A stretch of DNA of 64,000 bases from Photobacterium frigidiphilum (GCF_003025615.1 NZ_PYMJ01000005.1:1-64000), one strand, 5' to 3'. Positions 1 through 10,478 are shown, counted from the first letter of the stretch. The notes: a model not told the origin generated them from the sequence alone. A program made the numbers and translations.

Positions 1-93
1 TCCACCTGATCCCATGCCGAACTCAGAAGTGAAACGCAGTTGCGCCGATGGTAGTGTGGGGTCTCCCCATGTGAGAGTAGGGCATCGCCAGGC
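1..93 (+). rRNA. rrf: 5S ribosomal RNA, 3' part
   Basis: The window opens inside a 5S rRNA. The stretch with GCCGAACTCAGAAGTGAAAC and the closing GAGAGTAGGGCATCGCCAGG matches gammaproteobacterial 5S rRNA through to its 3' end. About the first 25-30 bases lie outside the window. It is followed by tRNA-Asp, a common arrangement at the end of an rrn operon. Confidence 0.95.
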
Positions 94-189
94 GCCCAAT
101 TCGTTTTCTTCTTTTTAAAAGATGAAGGCAAACATAACACGGTAACTCGTTTTATGTTAAGTAATAGCATTATGCTGAATAGACACTGC

Positions 190-266
190 GGAGTGGTAGT
201 TCAGTTGGTTAGAATACCGGCCTGTCACGCCGGGGGTCGCGGGTTCGAGTCCCGTCCACTCCGCCA
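190..266 (+). tRNA. tRNA-Asp (GTC)
   Basis: Full cloverleaf of 77 nt with encoded CCA. The acceptor GGAGTGG pairs with CCACTCC, the anticodon GTC is at 224-226, and the T loop GTTCGAGTC is standard. It lies about 100 bp after 5S rRNA and just before a strong terminator, so it is the distal gene of the rrn operon. Confidence 0.97.
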
Positions 267-276
267 TTATTGAAGA

Positions 277-306
277 AGCCCTAATCGAAAGATTAGGGCT
301 TTTTTT
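277..306 (+). terminator. rrn operon terminator
   Basis: A perfect 10-bp stem (277-286 with 291-300) closed by a GAAA loop and followed by a run of T. It ends the 5S/tRNA-Asp transcript. Confidence 0.9.
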
Positions 307-348
307 CGTCTGTAGAAAAGTATTGAAGTTAAATTCGCCACGATGATT

Positions 349-1218
349 CTAAAAAAGCTGTAATAGAGCATGTAGTAAAGGCTCTTTTTCTCGTGACTGT
401 TTACAGCACAAGCCTAAGCTTAAAGGCTCAATTGATTCATGGGTTAGCCTTTGTACTTTATTGCTCATTGGACTGTTGTTGATGACGACGTCTGGTGCAA
501 TACCTATCCCACATCCAAGCGCAACCATGCTGACAATTGCTTCATGCCCTGATATTTGCGCATAGATAGATGGTTGAATTTTTTTTGTTTTAAACCATTT
601 ATCTGCACGAGATCGAGCGGGCCCTGATTCCGGTAAGATAAAAGGGAGTGATTGCCAATCAGGATCGCCTGTTAGGTATTTTTGAATTGCAGGTGGTGCT
701 ATAAGTGGACTTATGACTGACATCTGTACTTGGTCAAGCTCTATATAAGTTAGCTTTGATGGCATAATCTCTGGTTTTGCTGCAATGGCAATATCAACTT
801 CACCAGAGATGACTTTATCTATCGCTTCAGCCGGATCACCAGTGCGTAATTGAATTTCTATTTGTGGGTAGGTAAGACGAAATTCGTTGAGAATACCTGG
901 TAAATGGCTATAGCTTGCAGTGACAGAACAAAACATTTTTAACTTACCTTGAAGTAAATGGGTCTCGTCTTTTAATTCTGCTTTTAATTCTATCCAGCTA
1001 GTCACGATTGAAGATGCTACAGGTAATAGTTTTCTTCCTGCTGATGTTAATTCTACACTTCGGTTATCGCGTACAAATAAAGTTTGGTTAATGTCATCTT
1101 CTAATCGTTGAATGATTCGGCTTAGCGCTGAAGGGCTTATATGCATCTTCTGTGCGGTTTTACTAAAGCTTTTTGAATCACACAAATGGAGGAATAACTG
1201 TAAGTTTTTTATGTTCAT
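349..1218 (-). CDS. ilvY: IlvY, LysR-type activator of ilvC
   Basis: A 289-residue LysR-family regulator. The N-terminal winged helix-turn-helix (about residues 1-60, with the motif HISPSALSRIIQRLEDD) is followed by a periplasmic-binding-protein-like effector domain. In E. coli IlvY senses acetolactate/acetohydroxybutyrate and activates ilvC. The divergent position, 132 bp from ilvC, and close N-terminal similarity to E. coli IlvY support the name. A GAG motif five bases before the ATG serves as RBS. Confidence 0.93.
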   Translation of the reverse strand: MNIKNLQLFLHLCDSKSFSKTAQKMHISPSALSRIIQRLEDDINQTLFVRDNRSVELTSAGRKLLPVASSIVTSWIELKAELKDETHLLQGKLKMFCSVTASYSHLPGILNEFRLTYPQIEIQLRTGDPAEAIDKVISGEVDIAIAAKPEIMPSKLTYIELDQVQMSVISPLIAPPAIQKYLTGDPDWQSLPFILPESGPARSRADKWFKTKKIQPSIYAQISGHEAIVSMVALGCGIGIAPDVVINNSPMSNKVQRLTHESIEPLSLGLCCKQSREKEPLLHALLQLF

Positions 1219-1350
1219 TAGTCTCGTTGCATTTTTTGCAATTACTTATTGTGAATATATCACTTTGCGCAATGAAACACCTGATCTACTATCAGGTTAT
1301 TCGACAAGAGAGTGTCGACCTAAAGAGCAGAATTCACGGAGAGTGTCACC
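1219..1350. promoter_or_regulatory. ilvY-ilvC divergent control region
   Basis: This 132-bp region between the divergent genes should hold both promoters and the IlvY operators. TTGCA motifs occur at 1227-1231 and 1236-1241, and a TTGCGCAA palindrome at 1265-1272; these are candidate IlvY half-sites. GGAG near 1334-1344 precedes the ilvC ATG. The exact operators cannot be assigned from the sequence alone. Confidence 0.6.
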
Positions 1351-2835
1351 ATGGCTAATTATTTCAATACCTTAAACTTACGTCAGCAGTTAGAACAACT
1401 AGGTCGTTGTCGTTTTATGGATCGTAATGAGTTTGCAACAGAGGCTGACTACCTGAAAGGCAAAAAAGTAGTTATTGTTGGTTGTGGTGCGCAGGGCCTA
1501 AATCAGGGCCTAAATATGCGAGATTCTGGTCTTGATGTTTCTTATGCGTTACGTCAAGCGGCGATTGATGAGCAACGTCAGTCGTACAAGAATGCGAAAG
1601 AAAATGGCTTTGATGTAGGTAGCTACGAACAGTTAATCCCAATTGCAGACTTAGTGGTTAACCTAACGCCTGATAAGCAGCACTCGAATGTGGTTGAAAC
1701 GGTAATGCCACTGATGAAAGAAGGATCTGCCCTTGGTTATTCGCATGGCTTCAACATTGTTGAAGAAGGCATGCAGATTCGTAAAGATATCACTGTTGTA
1801 ATGGTTGCACCCAAGTGTCCAGGTACTGAAGTACGTGAAGAATATAAGCGTGGCTTTGGTGTTCCAACGCTTATTGCCGTTCACCCAGAGAATGATCCAA
1901 AAGGTGATGGTCAAGAAATAGCTAAAGCTTGGGCTGCTGCAACTGGTGGTCACCGTGCTGGCGTATTAGAATCATCATTTGTTGCCGAAGTTAAATCTGA
2001 CCTTATGGGTGAGCAAACAATTTTGTGTGGCATGCTACAAGCAGGTTCAATCGTTTGTTACGAGAAAATGATTGCTGATGGTATCGATGCAGGTTACGCC
2101 GGTAAGCTTCTACAGTATGGTTGGGAAACGATCACTGAAGCACTGAAGTTTGGTGGTATTACACACATGATGGATCGCTTATCAAACCCTGCAAAAGTGA
2201 AAGCGTTTGAGCTTTCTGAAGAACTTAAAGATCTAATGCGTCCACTGTATAACAAACACATGGATGACATCATTACAGGGCACTTTTCTAGCACTATGAT
2301 GGCTGATTGGGCTAACGATGATGTTAACCTACTGGGCTGGCGTGAAGAGACGGGTGAGACTGCATTCGAAAATTATCCTGTAACTGATGTTGAAATTCCA
2401 GAGCAAGAGTATTTCGATAACGGTATTTTGATGGTTGCTATGGTTCGTGCTGGTGTTGAACTTGCATTTGAAGCAATGACGGCATCAGGTATCGTTGAAG
2501 AGTCTGCTTACTACGAGTCACTACACGAGCTACCATTGATTGCAAATACAGTGGCACGTAAGCGCCTGTATGAAATGAACGTAGTAATTTCAGATACTGC
2601 TGAATATGGTAACTACCTATTTGCTAACGTAGCAACCCCACTACTTCGTGAGAAGTTCATGGCAGATGTTGATACCGATGTTATCGGCCGTGGTTTGGGT
2701 AACGTGAGCAACCAAGTTAGTAATGAAACACTGATTGTTGTGAATGAGACATTACGTAGCCACCCTGTTGAGTGGGTTGGCCAAGAATTACGTGGTTACA
2801 TGACAGACATGAAGCGTATTGCTGTTGGTGATTAA
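1351..2835 (+). CDS. ilvC: Ketol-acid reductoisomerase (class II)
   Basis: Catalyses the NADPH- and Mg-dependent isomeroreduction of acetolactate or acetohydroxybutyrate, the second common step of valine/isoleucine synthesis. The 494-residue length is that of the long, class II enterobacterial form with a duplicated C-terminal knotted domain. The Rossmann motif [14 protein letters not shown] is at about residues 40-53. The metal-site segment KSDLMGEQ is near residue 215. Divergent from ilvY, with a terminator directly after it. Cytoplasmic. Confidence 0.98.
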   Translation: MANYFNTLNLRQQLEQLGRCRFMDRNEFATEADYLKGKKVVIVGCGAQGLNQGLNMRDSGLDVSYALRQAAIDEQRQSYKNAKENGFDVGSYEQLIPIADLVVNLTPDKQHSNVVETVMPLMKEGSALGYSHGFNIVEEGMQIRKDITVVMVAPKCPGTEVREEYKRGFGVPTLIAVHPENDPKGDGQEIAKAWAAATGGHRAGVLESSFVAEVKSDLMGEQTILCGMLQAGSIVCYEKMIADGIDAGYAGKLLQYGWETITEALKFGGITHMMDRLSNPAKVKAFELSEELKDLMRPLYNKHMDDIITGHFSSTMMADWANDDVNLLGWREETGETAFENYPVTDVEIPEQEYFDNGILMVAMVRAGVELAFEAMTASGIVEESAYYESLHELPLIANTVARKRLYEMNVVISDTAEYGNYLFANVATPLLREKFMADVDTDVIGRGLGNVSNQVSNETLIVVNETLRSHPVEWVGQELRGYMTDMKRIAVGD

Positions 2836-2862
2836 TCTCCGATAAGTACACAGACAAAAAGA

Positions 2863-2893
2863 AGCCCAGCACATAACCGTGCTGGGCTTTTTA
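2863..2893 (+). terminator. ilvC terminator, probably bidirectional
   Basis: A perfect 10-bp stem AGCCCAGCAC/GTGCTGGGCT followed by TTTTT on the plus strand. On the minus strand it is followed by TTCTTTTT, so it can also stop ubiK transcription. Confidence 0.9.
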
Positions 2894-2933
2894 TTTGTTT
2901 ATTGACCATCAACCATTCTATAAACCGTGATTA

Positions 2934-3200
2934 TTAATCTTCGCTTTTAGATTTGGTTGTAAGTTTTTCTTCAAGTTCTGCCATTTTCTTTTCTAACTCA
3001 GTGAGCTTTTGGCGAGTACGTAATAAAACTTGAGTTTGCACATCAAATTCTTCACGGTTAACCACATCTAATTTACCAAGTTGTGCTTGAATTACCTGGC
3101 GAACTTTTTGTTCTATATCAACGCCTAATTCTTTTACTGGCTGAGGCATTGATTCTTGGATCTGCTTAGCAACTTGCTCAAGCTTTTTTGGATCAAACAT
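2934..3200 (-). CDS. ubiK: UbiK, ubiquinone biosynthesis accessory factor (YqiC/BMFP family)
   Basis: An 88-residue protein starting [14 protein letters not shown]. An amphipathic N-terminal half precedes a heptad-rich C-terminal coiled coil (about residues 45-80, [19 protein letters not shown]). This is the BMFP/YqiC layout. In E. coli and Salmonella UbiK trimerises, binds UbiJ and assists the soluble Ubi complex in aerobic ubiquinone synthesis. UbiJ is encoded in this window at 34286. Convergent with ilvC; no operon partner. Confidence 0.9.
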   Translation of the reverse strand: MFDPKKLEQVAKQIQESMPQPVKELGVDIEQKVRQVIQAQLGKLDVVNREEFDVQTQVLLRTRQKLTELEKKMAELEEKLTTKSKSED

Positions 3201-3282
3201 AGCTTTAGTAGCTCCGTCACGGGTTAGAGTTTGTTGTGCTTATTTTATTCAATCGTAGCGCAATTGTCGTCGTTGAATCGTG

Positions 3283-3314
3283 AAAATAAAAGAGGCCGCA
3301 CAATGGCGGCCTCT
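3283..3314 (-). terminator. vexB operon terminator
   Basis: Perfect 9-bp stem AGAGGCCGC/GCGGCCTCT (3291-3299 with 3306-3314). On the minus strand it is followed by TTTATTTT. It sits 18 bp beyond the vexB stop codon. Confidence 0.85.
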
Positions 3315-3332
3315 GAATCGATATTTATTTAG

Positions 3333-6300
3333 TTAGCAATCACGAGCTTTCAAAGCATTTCTTGCTTCGTCAGCCCGCTTTAACTTTTCCAAATCCTTAT
3401 CCTCCATAAAGGTAGGTAAAGGTTTGTGAATACTTGCTAAGTAAGTATAAATCACGGGTAATACGAATAAGGTAAATATTGTACCGATTGCTAGACCTGA
3501 AACAATTACGATACCAATACTAAAGCGTTGCGCAGCACCAGCTCCCGAAGCATAAAGCAGCGGGATAAGACCTGCGATCATCGCTGCAGTTGTCATTAGG
3601 ATTGGACGAAGACGAACCTTCGCTGCTTCCATAACTGCTTCCATGCGATTTTTCTGATGCAGTAACTGCTCTTCTTTGGCAACTTCACAGATAAGAATAC
3701 CGTGCTTGGTAATCAAACCTATGAGTGTGATTAACCCTACCTGAGAGTAGATATTCATTGATGCAGCCCCCCACGAAAGGGCGATCAATGCGCCACAAAT
3801 CGCAAGTGGTACCGATACCAGAATAACGAGTGGATCACGCAAAGATTCGAATTGAATCGCCAGCACTAAGTAGATAATGGCGAGTGCCAGTGCAAACGTC
3901 ATGTATAAAGCACTACCTTCAGTTACATACTGACGCGCTTCACCCATAAAGTCATACTGATAGCCTGATGGTAATTTATCTACAGCTTCTGTTTGGAACC
4001 AGTTAATCGCATCACCCATTGCCGTTCCTGGTGCAGGTACAGCACCAATAGTGGCAGAGTTAAGCTGATTGAAGTGAGGCAGTGCACGAGGTTCAGCCAC
4101 AACATCAATCGTAATTAAGCTACCAAGAGGAATCGCTTTTCCATCCGCAGCACGGACGTAATAGCCTTTGATTGACTCAGGGTTTAGGCGATATTTACGT
4201 TCCACCTGAGGGATAACCTCATAAGAACGACCATTCAGGTCAATACGGTTTACATAACCGTCTGCCATCATTGTACTTAACGTCATACCAATATCTTGCA
4301 TGGTGACGCCGTAAGCACCGGCCTTGTCTTTATCAATACTGATTTTCATGGTTGCAGAGTCATAGTTCAAATCCAAATCCGAATACACGAACATTGGATT
4401 GTTTTTAACTGCAGTTAAAATATCAGTTGTTACTTGGAATAAACTTTCAAACTGGTTTGGTGTTGTGATTACGAACTGAATCGGTAAGCCAGAACCAGCA
4501 CCTGGTAGTTCAGGCATTTGGAAGGCTGTTACTGCCATTTCAGGAACGTCTTTCACCAAATCAGTAACGCGCTTAACAACTTCTGCTTGGCTCGCTTCTC
4601 GTTCACTCCACGGTACCATTGATGCAATACCAAAGGCTTGGTTTGAACTTGGTACACCAGAAAATACTTGGGCATAAGCAACTTCAGGCTGATCACTCAG
4701 CATTTTGTTAACTTCTTGCATGGTATTTTCAATGTAATCCAAGTTTGCGTTTGATGGAGCGGTACCCATCATCATCAATACACCTTTATCTTCAGAAGGT
4801 GCAAGCTCACTTGGGATGAATTTAAATAGGAACGGTAGACTTACTAATACAATCGCTGCAAATACGATAACGACAGGACGCATTGTCATTACGCCGCCAA
4901 GCATTTTCTCATAGCGGTTAGTCATGCGGTCCAAGAAGCTATGGACAGTTGATTCGAATTTACTTGGCTTTTCATTTGCTTTTAGCATTTTCGAACACAT
5001 CATCGGCGATAATGTTAGTGCGATAATACCTGAGACAAATACAGCCCCAGCCAGTGTTAAAGCAAACTCTTTAAACAATGAACCAGTGATACCACCCATC
5101 ATTGCAATAGGAGCATATACCGCACCCAAGGTCAGCGTCATGGCAATAACCGGAACTGCGATTTCACGCGTACCAATGATTGCTGCTCGGAATGGTGACT
5201 CACCTAGCTTAATGTGACGGTCGACGTTTTCGAGAACAACGATCGCATCATCTACTACCAGTCCGATTGCTAATACCATTGCCAGCAATGTCATTAGGTT
5301 CCATGAGAACCCAAACATCTGCATCACCAAAGCAACACCAATCAGTGATAGTGGAATAGTAATAATTGGGATTAAAACAGCACGGAATGAACCCAAGAAT
5401 AAGGTAATAACCACTAATACGATCAATGCCGCTTCAGCGATAGTTTTGATTACTTCTTGAATTGATTCGTTAATCGCAATGGTTGAGTCATACATCACAT
5501 TCATTTTGATGTTACTTGGCATATTGCGCTCTAATTCAGGCAATAATGTTAGTACATCTGCTGCGATATTGATCGGGTTAGCACTCGGAGCTGCGTTTAT
5601 TGCAGCAACAACCGCTTCTTCACCATTAGCAGAAGCTCGATAAATATCGTGGCTTTTTTCTAATGATACTTTTGCGATATCGCCTAGGCGAATAACTTGG
5701 CCATCTTTCGTTGAAACAACTAACTTAGCCAGCTCATCAGTATTTGATACCTGTGTATCGGCAGTACCGTTATACAGAACGAATTCGCCAACCGCTTGAC
5801 CCGTAGCAGACTGATAGTTGTTCGCATTTAATACGCTCATTACATCAGTGGCTGTTAGGTTGTAAGCGGCCATTTTAGGTGGATCTAGCCATACACGTAG
5901 CGCATATTTTAGACCGCCATATAGGTCGACTTTCGATACACCATTTACTGTAAATAGCTGTGGATTAACCACGCGCTCTAAGTAATCGGTAATCTGGCTT
6001 GATACTAACTCATCACTGGTGAAACCGATGTACATAACCGCAGTTGTAGAGCCGGTTGACATGGTAACAGTGGGATCTTCAGATTCTTTCGGTAGCTGAG
6101 ATCGTACTGAGTTAGTTTTCGCTAGAATATCAGCCAGTGCACCATTTGGATCGGTGTTTAACTTCATCGTGACAGTGATGGTTGAAGAACCTAACACTGA
6201 GGATGATGTCATGTAGTCGATATTATCGGCTTGTGCTATCGCTTGTTCTAAAGGCTGAGTAATAAAGCCTTGAATAAGATTGGCACTTGCACCGTAGTAA

Positions 6301-6449
6301 CTGGTTGTTACCGTTACTACGGTATTGGTCATGTCGGGGTATTCTCGAACCTGCATCTTAAAAATAGCTTGCAGGCCAAGCAAAGCAATCAAAAAGCTGA
6401 TTGATACCGCCAGAACAGGACGCTTAATAAAAACATCTGTAAAGCGCAT
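3333..6449 (-). CDS. vexB: RND multidrug efflux permease, VexB-like (HAE1 family)
   Basis: A 1038-residue inner-membrane proton/drug antiporter of the AcrB type, with twelve expected membrane segments and two large periplasmic loops. The N-terminus MRFTDVFIKRPVLA is typical. The proton-relay aspartate pair lies in GLVVDDAIVVLENV near residue 405. It is last in the minus-strand order vexR-vexA-vexB, 12 bp after vexA, with an SD GGAGGA. In V. cholerae a vexRAB system lies near ilvC and exports bile acids, detergents and antibiotics through TolC. The substrate range here is inferred from that relative. No outer-membrane channel gene is in the cluster. Confidence 0.88.
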   Translation of the reverse strand: MRFTDVFIKRPVLAVSISFLIALLGLQAIFKMQVREYPDMTNTVVTVTTSYYGASANLIQGFITQPLEQAIAQADNIDYMTSSSVLGSSTITVTMKLNTDPNGALADILAKTNSVRSQLPKESEDPTVTMSTGSTTAVMYIGFTSDELVSSQITDYLERVVNPQLFTVNGVSKVDLYGGLKYALRVWLDPPKMAAYNLTATDVMSVLNANNYQSATGQAVGEFVLYNGTADTQVSNTDELAKLVVSTKDGQVIRLGDIAKVSLEKSHDIYRASANGEEAVVAAINAAPSANPINIAADVLTLLPELERNMPSNIKMNVMYDSTIAINESIQEVIKTIAEAALIVLVVITLFLGSFRAVLIPIITIPLSLIGVALVMQMFGFSWNLMTLLAMVLAIGLVVDDAIVVLENVDRHIKLGESPFRAAIIGTREIAVPVIAMTLTLGAVYAPIAMMGGITGSLFKEFALTLAGAVFVSGIIALTLSPMMCSKMLKANEKPSKFESTVHSFLDRMTNRYEKMLGGVMTMRPVVIVFAAIVLVSLPFLFKFIPSELAPSEDKGVLMMMGTAPSNANLDYIENTMQEVNKMLSDQPEVAYAQVFSGVPSSNQAFGIASMVPWSEREASQAEVVKRVTDLVKDVPEMAVTAFQMPELPGAGSGLPIQFVITTPNQFESLFQVTTDILTAVKNNPMFVYSDLDLNYDSATMKISIDKDKAGAYGVTMQDIGMTLSTMMADGYVNRIDLNGRSYEVIPQVERKYRLNPESIKGYYVRAADGKAIPLGSLITIDVVAEPRALPHFNQLNSATIGAVPAPGTAMGDAINWFQTEAVDKLPSGYQYDFMGEARQYVTEGSALYMTFALALAIIYLVLAIQFESLRDPLVILVSVPLAICGALIALSWGAASMNIYSQVGLITLIGLITKHGILICEVAKEEQLLHQKNRMEAVMEAAKVRLRPILMTTAAMIAGLIPLLYASGAGAAQRFSIGIVIVSGLAIGTIFTLFVLPVIYTYLASIHKPLPTFMEDKDLEKLKRADEARNALKARDC

Positions 6450-6461
6450 TAATCCTCCGGA

Positions 6462-7568
6462 TTATAGCATTGGTATTTCAGCTGGCGCTTCTAGTGCGTT
6501 GCTTTCAACAACATGCACTTTAGCGTCATTACTTAGACGAACCTGACCTGAAGTCACAATGGTATCGTCAACCTTCACACCTTTTAAAATGTGCACAACG
6601 GCGCCGTCACGTTCACCTGTTTCTACAACAGATTGGCGCGCGCGTAAGTCGCCATTTTCATCTTTATTTACCACGTAAACATTATCGCCATATAACGTAA
6701 AGGTAATGGCTGTTTGCGGTAGGATGATTTGATTTTCTATCGTTGGCAGAATAATACTAGCGCGAGCAAACATACCTGAACGTAACTGACCATCGTTGTT
6801 TGGAATATCAGCTTGAATTTGAACTAGACCGCTTTGGTAGTTAACGGCAGGTTCAATGGCACTGATTTTTCCTCTGAATGGTGTTTCAGGGTAAGCGTCA
6901 ACAAATATATCGACTTCTTGACCAAGATAGATTTCAGATATGTCGGTTTGTGGCACAGTGAAGCGCAACTTCATTAAGGTTGTATCTTCTAGACGTACAA
7001 CGTCAGTTCCTGGCTGAATATATTGACCAAGGAAAATATTACGTAAGCCAACAACACCATCGAAAGGCGCTTTAATAGTACGACGATCAATCGTTGCTTT
7101 TAGGCTTTTTATATCAGCAACCAGCGAAAAGTAAGACGCTTCAGCATCATCATAAGATTCTTTCGAGATAGACCCTTTCTTATAAAGACCTTGATAACGA
7201 ATGTACTTTGCTTTTGCAGCAGGAAGGCGTGCTTGGCTACTTTGTAAGTTGGCATTTTCAACATCAGAATCAAGTGCGATCAGCTTTTGACCCGCTTTTA
7301 CAATTGCGCCAGATTCAAAGTCGATATCATCGATAACACCAGATGCCTCTGTTGATATCATTACACCTTGATTGGGTTCGATAAAGCCAATAGCGTCAAT
7401 CACAGGAACCCAACTTCCTGCTTTGGCGTCTATGACTGTTACTGGAAAATCAGGTTCAGGCATACTTGCCATGTATTTTGCTATTTCTCGCTGCTTAATC
7501 AGATTAAAACCTATCACACTGCCGAACAGCAGTAGCGCGACAAGTAGCATCACTATCCATTTTTTCAT
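6462..7568 (-). CDS. vexA: RND periplasmic adaptor (membrane fusion protein), VexA-like
   Basis: A 368-residue HlyD/AcrA-type adaptor. Residues about 4-25 form one hydrophobic N-terminal anchor with no lipobox cysteine. A lipoyl/barrel-sandwich half (about 60-90), an alpha-hairpin (about 95-160) and the second lipoyl half with IKAPFDGVVGLRN (about 166-178) follow. The beta-barrel and membrane-proximal domains make up the C-terminus. It links the VexB pump to an outer-membrane channel, presumably TolC. Co-transcribed between vexR and vexB. Confidence 0.88.
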   Translation of the reverse strand: MKKWIVMLLVALLLFGSVIGFNLIKQREIAKYMASMPEPDFPVTVIDAKAGSWVPVIDAIGFIEPNQGVMISTEASGVIDDIDFESGAIVKAGQKLIALDSDVENANLQSSQARLPAAKAKYIRYQGLYKKGSISKESYDDAEASYFSLVADIKSLKATIDRRTIKAPFDGVVGLRNIFLGQYIQPGTDVVRLEDTTLMKLRFTVPQTDISEIYLGQEVDIFVDAYPETPFRGKISAIEPAVNYQSGLVQIQADIPNNDGQLRSGMFARASIILPTIENQIILPQTAITFTLYGDNVYVVNKDENGDLRARQSVVETGERDGAVVHILKGVKVDDTIVTSGQVRLSNDAKVHVVESNALEAPAEIPML

Positions 7569-7596
7569 TTTAGGGTGTGCTCCGGAATTGCTAATA

Positions 7597-8163
7597 TTAA
7601 TGCTTAGTTATGGCATCCCAACAGGCATCGATGGTAGCGTCGATAGCTTCATCGGTGACAGTTACAAGGCCTTTCATATGTTTACGAGCCAGGCAACTGC
7701 TAGGCTCAAGGCTTAAAACACTTAGTATTTCATTATCGAGATCTTTAAATTGACCGCATGCTTTCCCCTCATCAAAGAGGCGATCAACTTGTGCAAACAT
7801 TTTTTTTTCTAATAAACGTTGTTCGTGATTATTGCGGCGAGGTAAGTTTTCAAACTGGCCTCGATTGATCAATGGTGCATCATCGCGTGTTGCCATATTC
7901 CATATATTTAGCCACATGGTGCGAAATCGTTGTTTCAACGGCATTTCATCAGACACATTAAGTGTCAGTTTGTTCGCAACATAACCTAAAATATGATCAT
8001 GGAGTTGGTAGAGTAGATCATCTTTATCTTCAAAATAACGATAAATCGTCCCCGCAGCGACCCCAGCTTCTTTGGCAACCATTTGCATGGAAAGCCCATG
8101 AAATCCGTACTCGGCGAGCAGTTTTTCTGTTGCTAGTAAGATACGTTCTTTTTTATTACTCAT
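7597..8163 (-). CDS. vexR: TetR-family regulator of the efflux operon, VexR-like
   Basis: The TetR N-terminal helix-turn-helix is clear (ERILLATEKLLAEYGFHG, AGVAAGTIYRYFEDKDDLLY). I place the start at 8163 (MSNKKERIL, 188 residues). The frame stays open to 8223, but the extra 20 codons would run through a 34-bp palindrome that looks like the operator and do not resemble a TetR N-terminus. It is first in vexR-vexA-vexB, 28 bp before vexA. VexR in V. cholerae is needed for substrate-induced vexAB expression. Confidence 0.85.
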   Translation of the reverse strand: MSNKKERILLATEKLLAEYGFHGLSMQMVAKEAGVAAGTIYRYFEDKDDLLYQLHDHILGYVANKLTLNVSDEMPLKQRFRTMWLNIWNMATRDDAPLINRGQFENLPRRNNHEQRLLEKKMFAQVDRLFDEGKACGQFKDLDNEILSVLSLEPSSCLARKHMKGLVTVTDEAIDATIDACWDAITKH

Positions 8164-8181
8164 GGGGTATTCAATGTTAAA

Positions 8182-8215
8182 TAAAATAATGAATGAATGT
8201 TCATTCATTATTTTA
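8182..8215. promoter_or_regulatory. Long palindromic operator upstream of vexR
   Basis: A 34-bp inverted repeat that is perfect apart from the two central bases. The arms (8182-8197 and 8200-8215) contain TAATGAATGAA and TTCATTCATTA. It lies 19 bp upstream of the vexR start. Size and symmetry fit a TetR-family operator, so autoregulation of vexRAB by VexR is inferred. Confidence 0.75.
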
Positions 8216-8362
8216 AATGGCATAAAATTTTGTGCAAGTGTTTTCTTATCCCCCTTTAGTTTCGTGAATGCTTCAATGAGGGCTTAATAGACAAGTTGTA
8301 AGAACCCGCTACAATGCGCCTGTTGGTGTTAACACGATAAAAATTCGAAACAGGATAAGCAG

Positions 8363-10384
8363 ATGAAACTGAACTCAAGGCAAACAGAAGCAGTGAAATA
8401 CATATCTGGGCCATGTCTTGTTCTGGCTGGCGCTGGATCAGGTAAAACTCGTGTAATCACTAATAAAATTGCGTACTTAGTTCAGCATTGTGACTATAAA
8501 GCTCGCAACATTGCTGCTTTAACCTTTACCAATAAAGCCGCACGTGAAATGAAAGAGCGTGTTGGGAAAACTTTGGGTAAGAAAGAAGCCAAAGGTTTGA
8601 TGGTATCGACATTTCACACTTTGGGCTTAAATATTATTCGTCGTGAATATAAAGCTCTTGGTCTGAAAGCCAATTTTTCGTTATTTGATGATCAAGACCA
8701 AATGGCTTTGTTAAAAGAATTAACAGAAGCAGAGCTTGATGGCGATAAAGATCTGTTAAAGCTATTACAGTCAGCGATTTCCAATTGGAAAAATGAGATG
8801 TTGTCGGCTGCAGAAGCACAAGCTTATGCCCAATCAGAGCGTGATCAGTTATTTGCTCATTGCTATGAGCTGTATCAGCGACAAATGAAAGCGTATAACG
8901 CATTAGATTTTGATGATTTAATTTTATTACCAGTATTGCTGCTACGTGACGATCAAGAAATGCGTCAGCGTTGGCAAAATAAAATTCGTTACTTACTGGT
9001 CGACGAATATCAAGATACCAATACCAGCCAGTATTTATTTGTGAAACTGTTAGTCGGTGAGCGTTCTCGTTTTACTGTGGTCGGTGATGATGATCAGTCG
9101 GTGTATTCATGGCGTGGCGCTCAGCCAGAGAACTTGGGATTATTGCAGAAAGACTTTCCTAGTTTGCGTGTGATAAAACTCGAACAAAATTACCGCTCAA
9201 CCAGCCGTATTTTACGTACTGCCAATATATTGATTGCTAACAATCCGCACTTATTTGAAAAAGCACTTTTTTCTGAAATACCCGACGGCGAAATGCTGAA
9301 AGTGATCACGGCAAAAAATGAAGATCATGAGGCCGAAAAGGTTGTCGGCGAATTGATTGCGCACCGCTTCTTGAACAACACGGGATATAAAGATTATTCG
9401 ATTTTATACCGTGGTAACCATCAGTCGCGCTTGTTCGAAAAGTCATTAATGCAAAACCGAATTCCGTATAAAATTTCCGGCGGCACCTCATTTTTCTCTC
9501 GTTCTGAAATTAAAGATATCATGGCGTACCTTCGCCTGTTAACCAATCTTGATGATGATAATGCTTTCTTACGTATCGTGAATACGCCACGCCGTGAAAT
9601 CGGTCCAGTAACGTTAGAAAAGCTGGGTACTTACGCCAATATGCGTGGCAAAAGTTTATTTGCTTCTAGTTTTGAACTTGGGTTAGAGCAGCACTTGACG
9701 GGGCGCGGATTAGAGAACTTGCAGCGTTTTACTCGCTGGATTGTTGAAATGTCAGAGAATATTGAACGGGGTGATTCTGTCGCAGCTCTTCGTGAATTAG
9801 TGCGTGATATTCATTATGAAGATTGGTTGTATGAAAGCTCCCCAAGCCCCAAAGCGGCAGAGATGCGAATGAAAAACGTGTCTCAGTTGTATAGCTGGGT
9901 GACCGCGGATTTAGAGGGCGATAACTATGACAATGAAGTTAAGACGTTAAAAGAGATCGTTCAGCGTTTAACGCTACGAGACATGATGGAGCGTGGTGAA
10001 GATGATGATGAAGCCGATCAAGTACAATTAATGACGCTCCATGCATCTAAAGGTTTAGAGTTCCCCTATGTGTACCTTGTTGGCGCAGAGGAGGGGATTT
10101 TGCCTCACCAAACCAGTGTTGATGAAGGTAACGTAGAGGAAGAGCGTCGTTTAGCTTATGTTGGCATTACGCGGGCTCAAAAAGAGTTAACGTTTACCTT
10201 GTGTAAAGAACGCCGGCAATACGGTGAGTTGATAAAACCGGAACCGAGCCGTTTCTTGTATGAGCTACCACAGGATGATCTGCATTGGGATGTTGAAAAG
10301 CGCCCTGTCACCCAACAAGAGCGAATGCAAAAAGGGCAATCACATATTGCGAACTTGCGGGCTGCTATGTTTAAGAAGAATTAA
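8363..10384 (+). CDS. rep: ATP-dependent DNA helicase Rep
   Basis: A 673-residue superfamily 1A 3'-5' helicase. Walker A GAGSGKT is at about residues 22-28, [10 protein letters not shown] follows near 54, DEYQDTN (motif II) near 214, [13 protein letters not shown] (motif III) near 235 and the [17 protein letters not shown] block near 555. Length and start ([14 protein letters not shown]) match Rep rather than the longer UvrD. Rep helps replication forks pass protein obstacles. Monocistronic, with the minus-strand efflux operon upstream and a terminator directly after. Confidence 0.95.
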   Translation: MKLNSRQTEAVKYISGPCLVLAGAGSGKTRVITNKIAYLVQHCDYKARNIAALTFTNKAAREMKERVGKTLGKKEAKGLMVSTFHTLGLNIIRREYKALGLKANFSLFDDQDQMALLKELTEAELDGDKDLLKLLQSAISNWKNEMLSAAEAQAYAQSERDQLFAHCYELYQRQMKAYNALDFDDLILLPVLLLRDDQEMRQRWQNKIRYLLVDEYQDTNTSQYLFVKLLVGERSRFTVVGDDDQSVYSWRGAQPENLGLLQKDFPSLRVIKLEQNYRSTSRILRTANILIANNPHLFEKALFSEIPDGEMLKVITAKNEDHEAEKVVGELIAHRFLNNTGYKDYSILYRGNHQSRLFEKSLMQNRIPYKISGGTSFFSRSEIKDIMAYLRLLTNLDDDNAFLRIVNTPRREIGPVTLEKLGTYANMRGKSLFASSFELGLEQHLTGRGLENLQRFTRWIVEMSENIERGDSVAALRELVRDIHYEDWLYESSPSPKAAEMRMKNVSQLYSWVTADLEGDNYDNEVKTLKEIVQRLTLRDMMERGEDDDEADQVQLMTLHASKGLEFPYVYLVGAEEGILPHQTSVDEGNVEEERRLAYVGITRAQKELTFTLCKERRQYGELIKPEPSRFLYELPQDDLHWDVEKRPVTQQERMQKGQSHIANLRAAMFKKN

Positions 10385-10410
10385 GTTAATAATAATATAC
10401 ATGCATTAAA

Positions 10411-10438
10411 AAAGGTTAGCCGAGAGGCTAACCTTTTT
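10411..10438. terminator. Bidirectional terminator, rep / cytochrome c5
   Basis: Perfect 8-bp stem GGTTAGCC/GGCTAACC with a GAGA loop, flanked by A-run and T-run. It serves the convergent genes rep (+) and the cytochrome (-). Confidence 0.88.
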
Positions 10439-10478
10439 AGTTTGTGTCGTTTATCTTTGAACAGCTTAAATGCGCGGG

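Noticed and set aside
1112-1375. Open frames overlapping ilvY and the ilvC promoter
   Set aside because: Antisense or out-of-frame to ilvY/ilvC, no RBS, no recognisable protein.
8163-8223. Longer vexR start at 8223
   Set aside because: The added codons cover a perfect palindromic operator and do not look like a TetR N-terminus.
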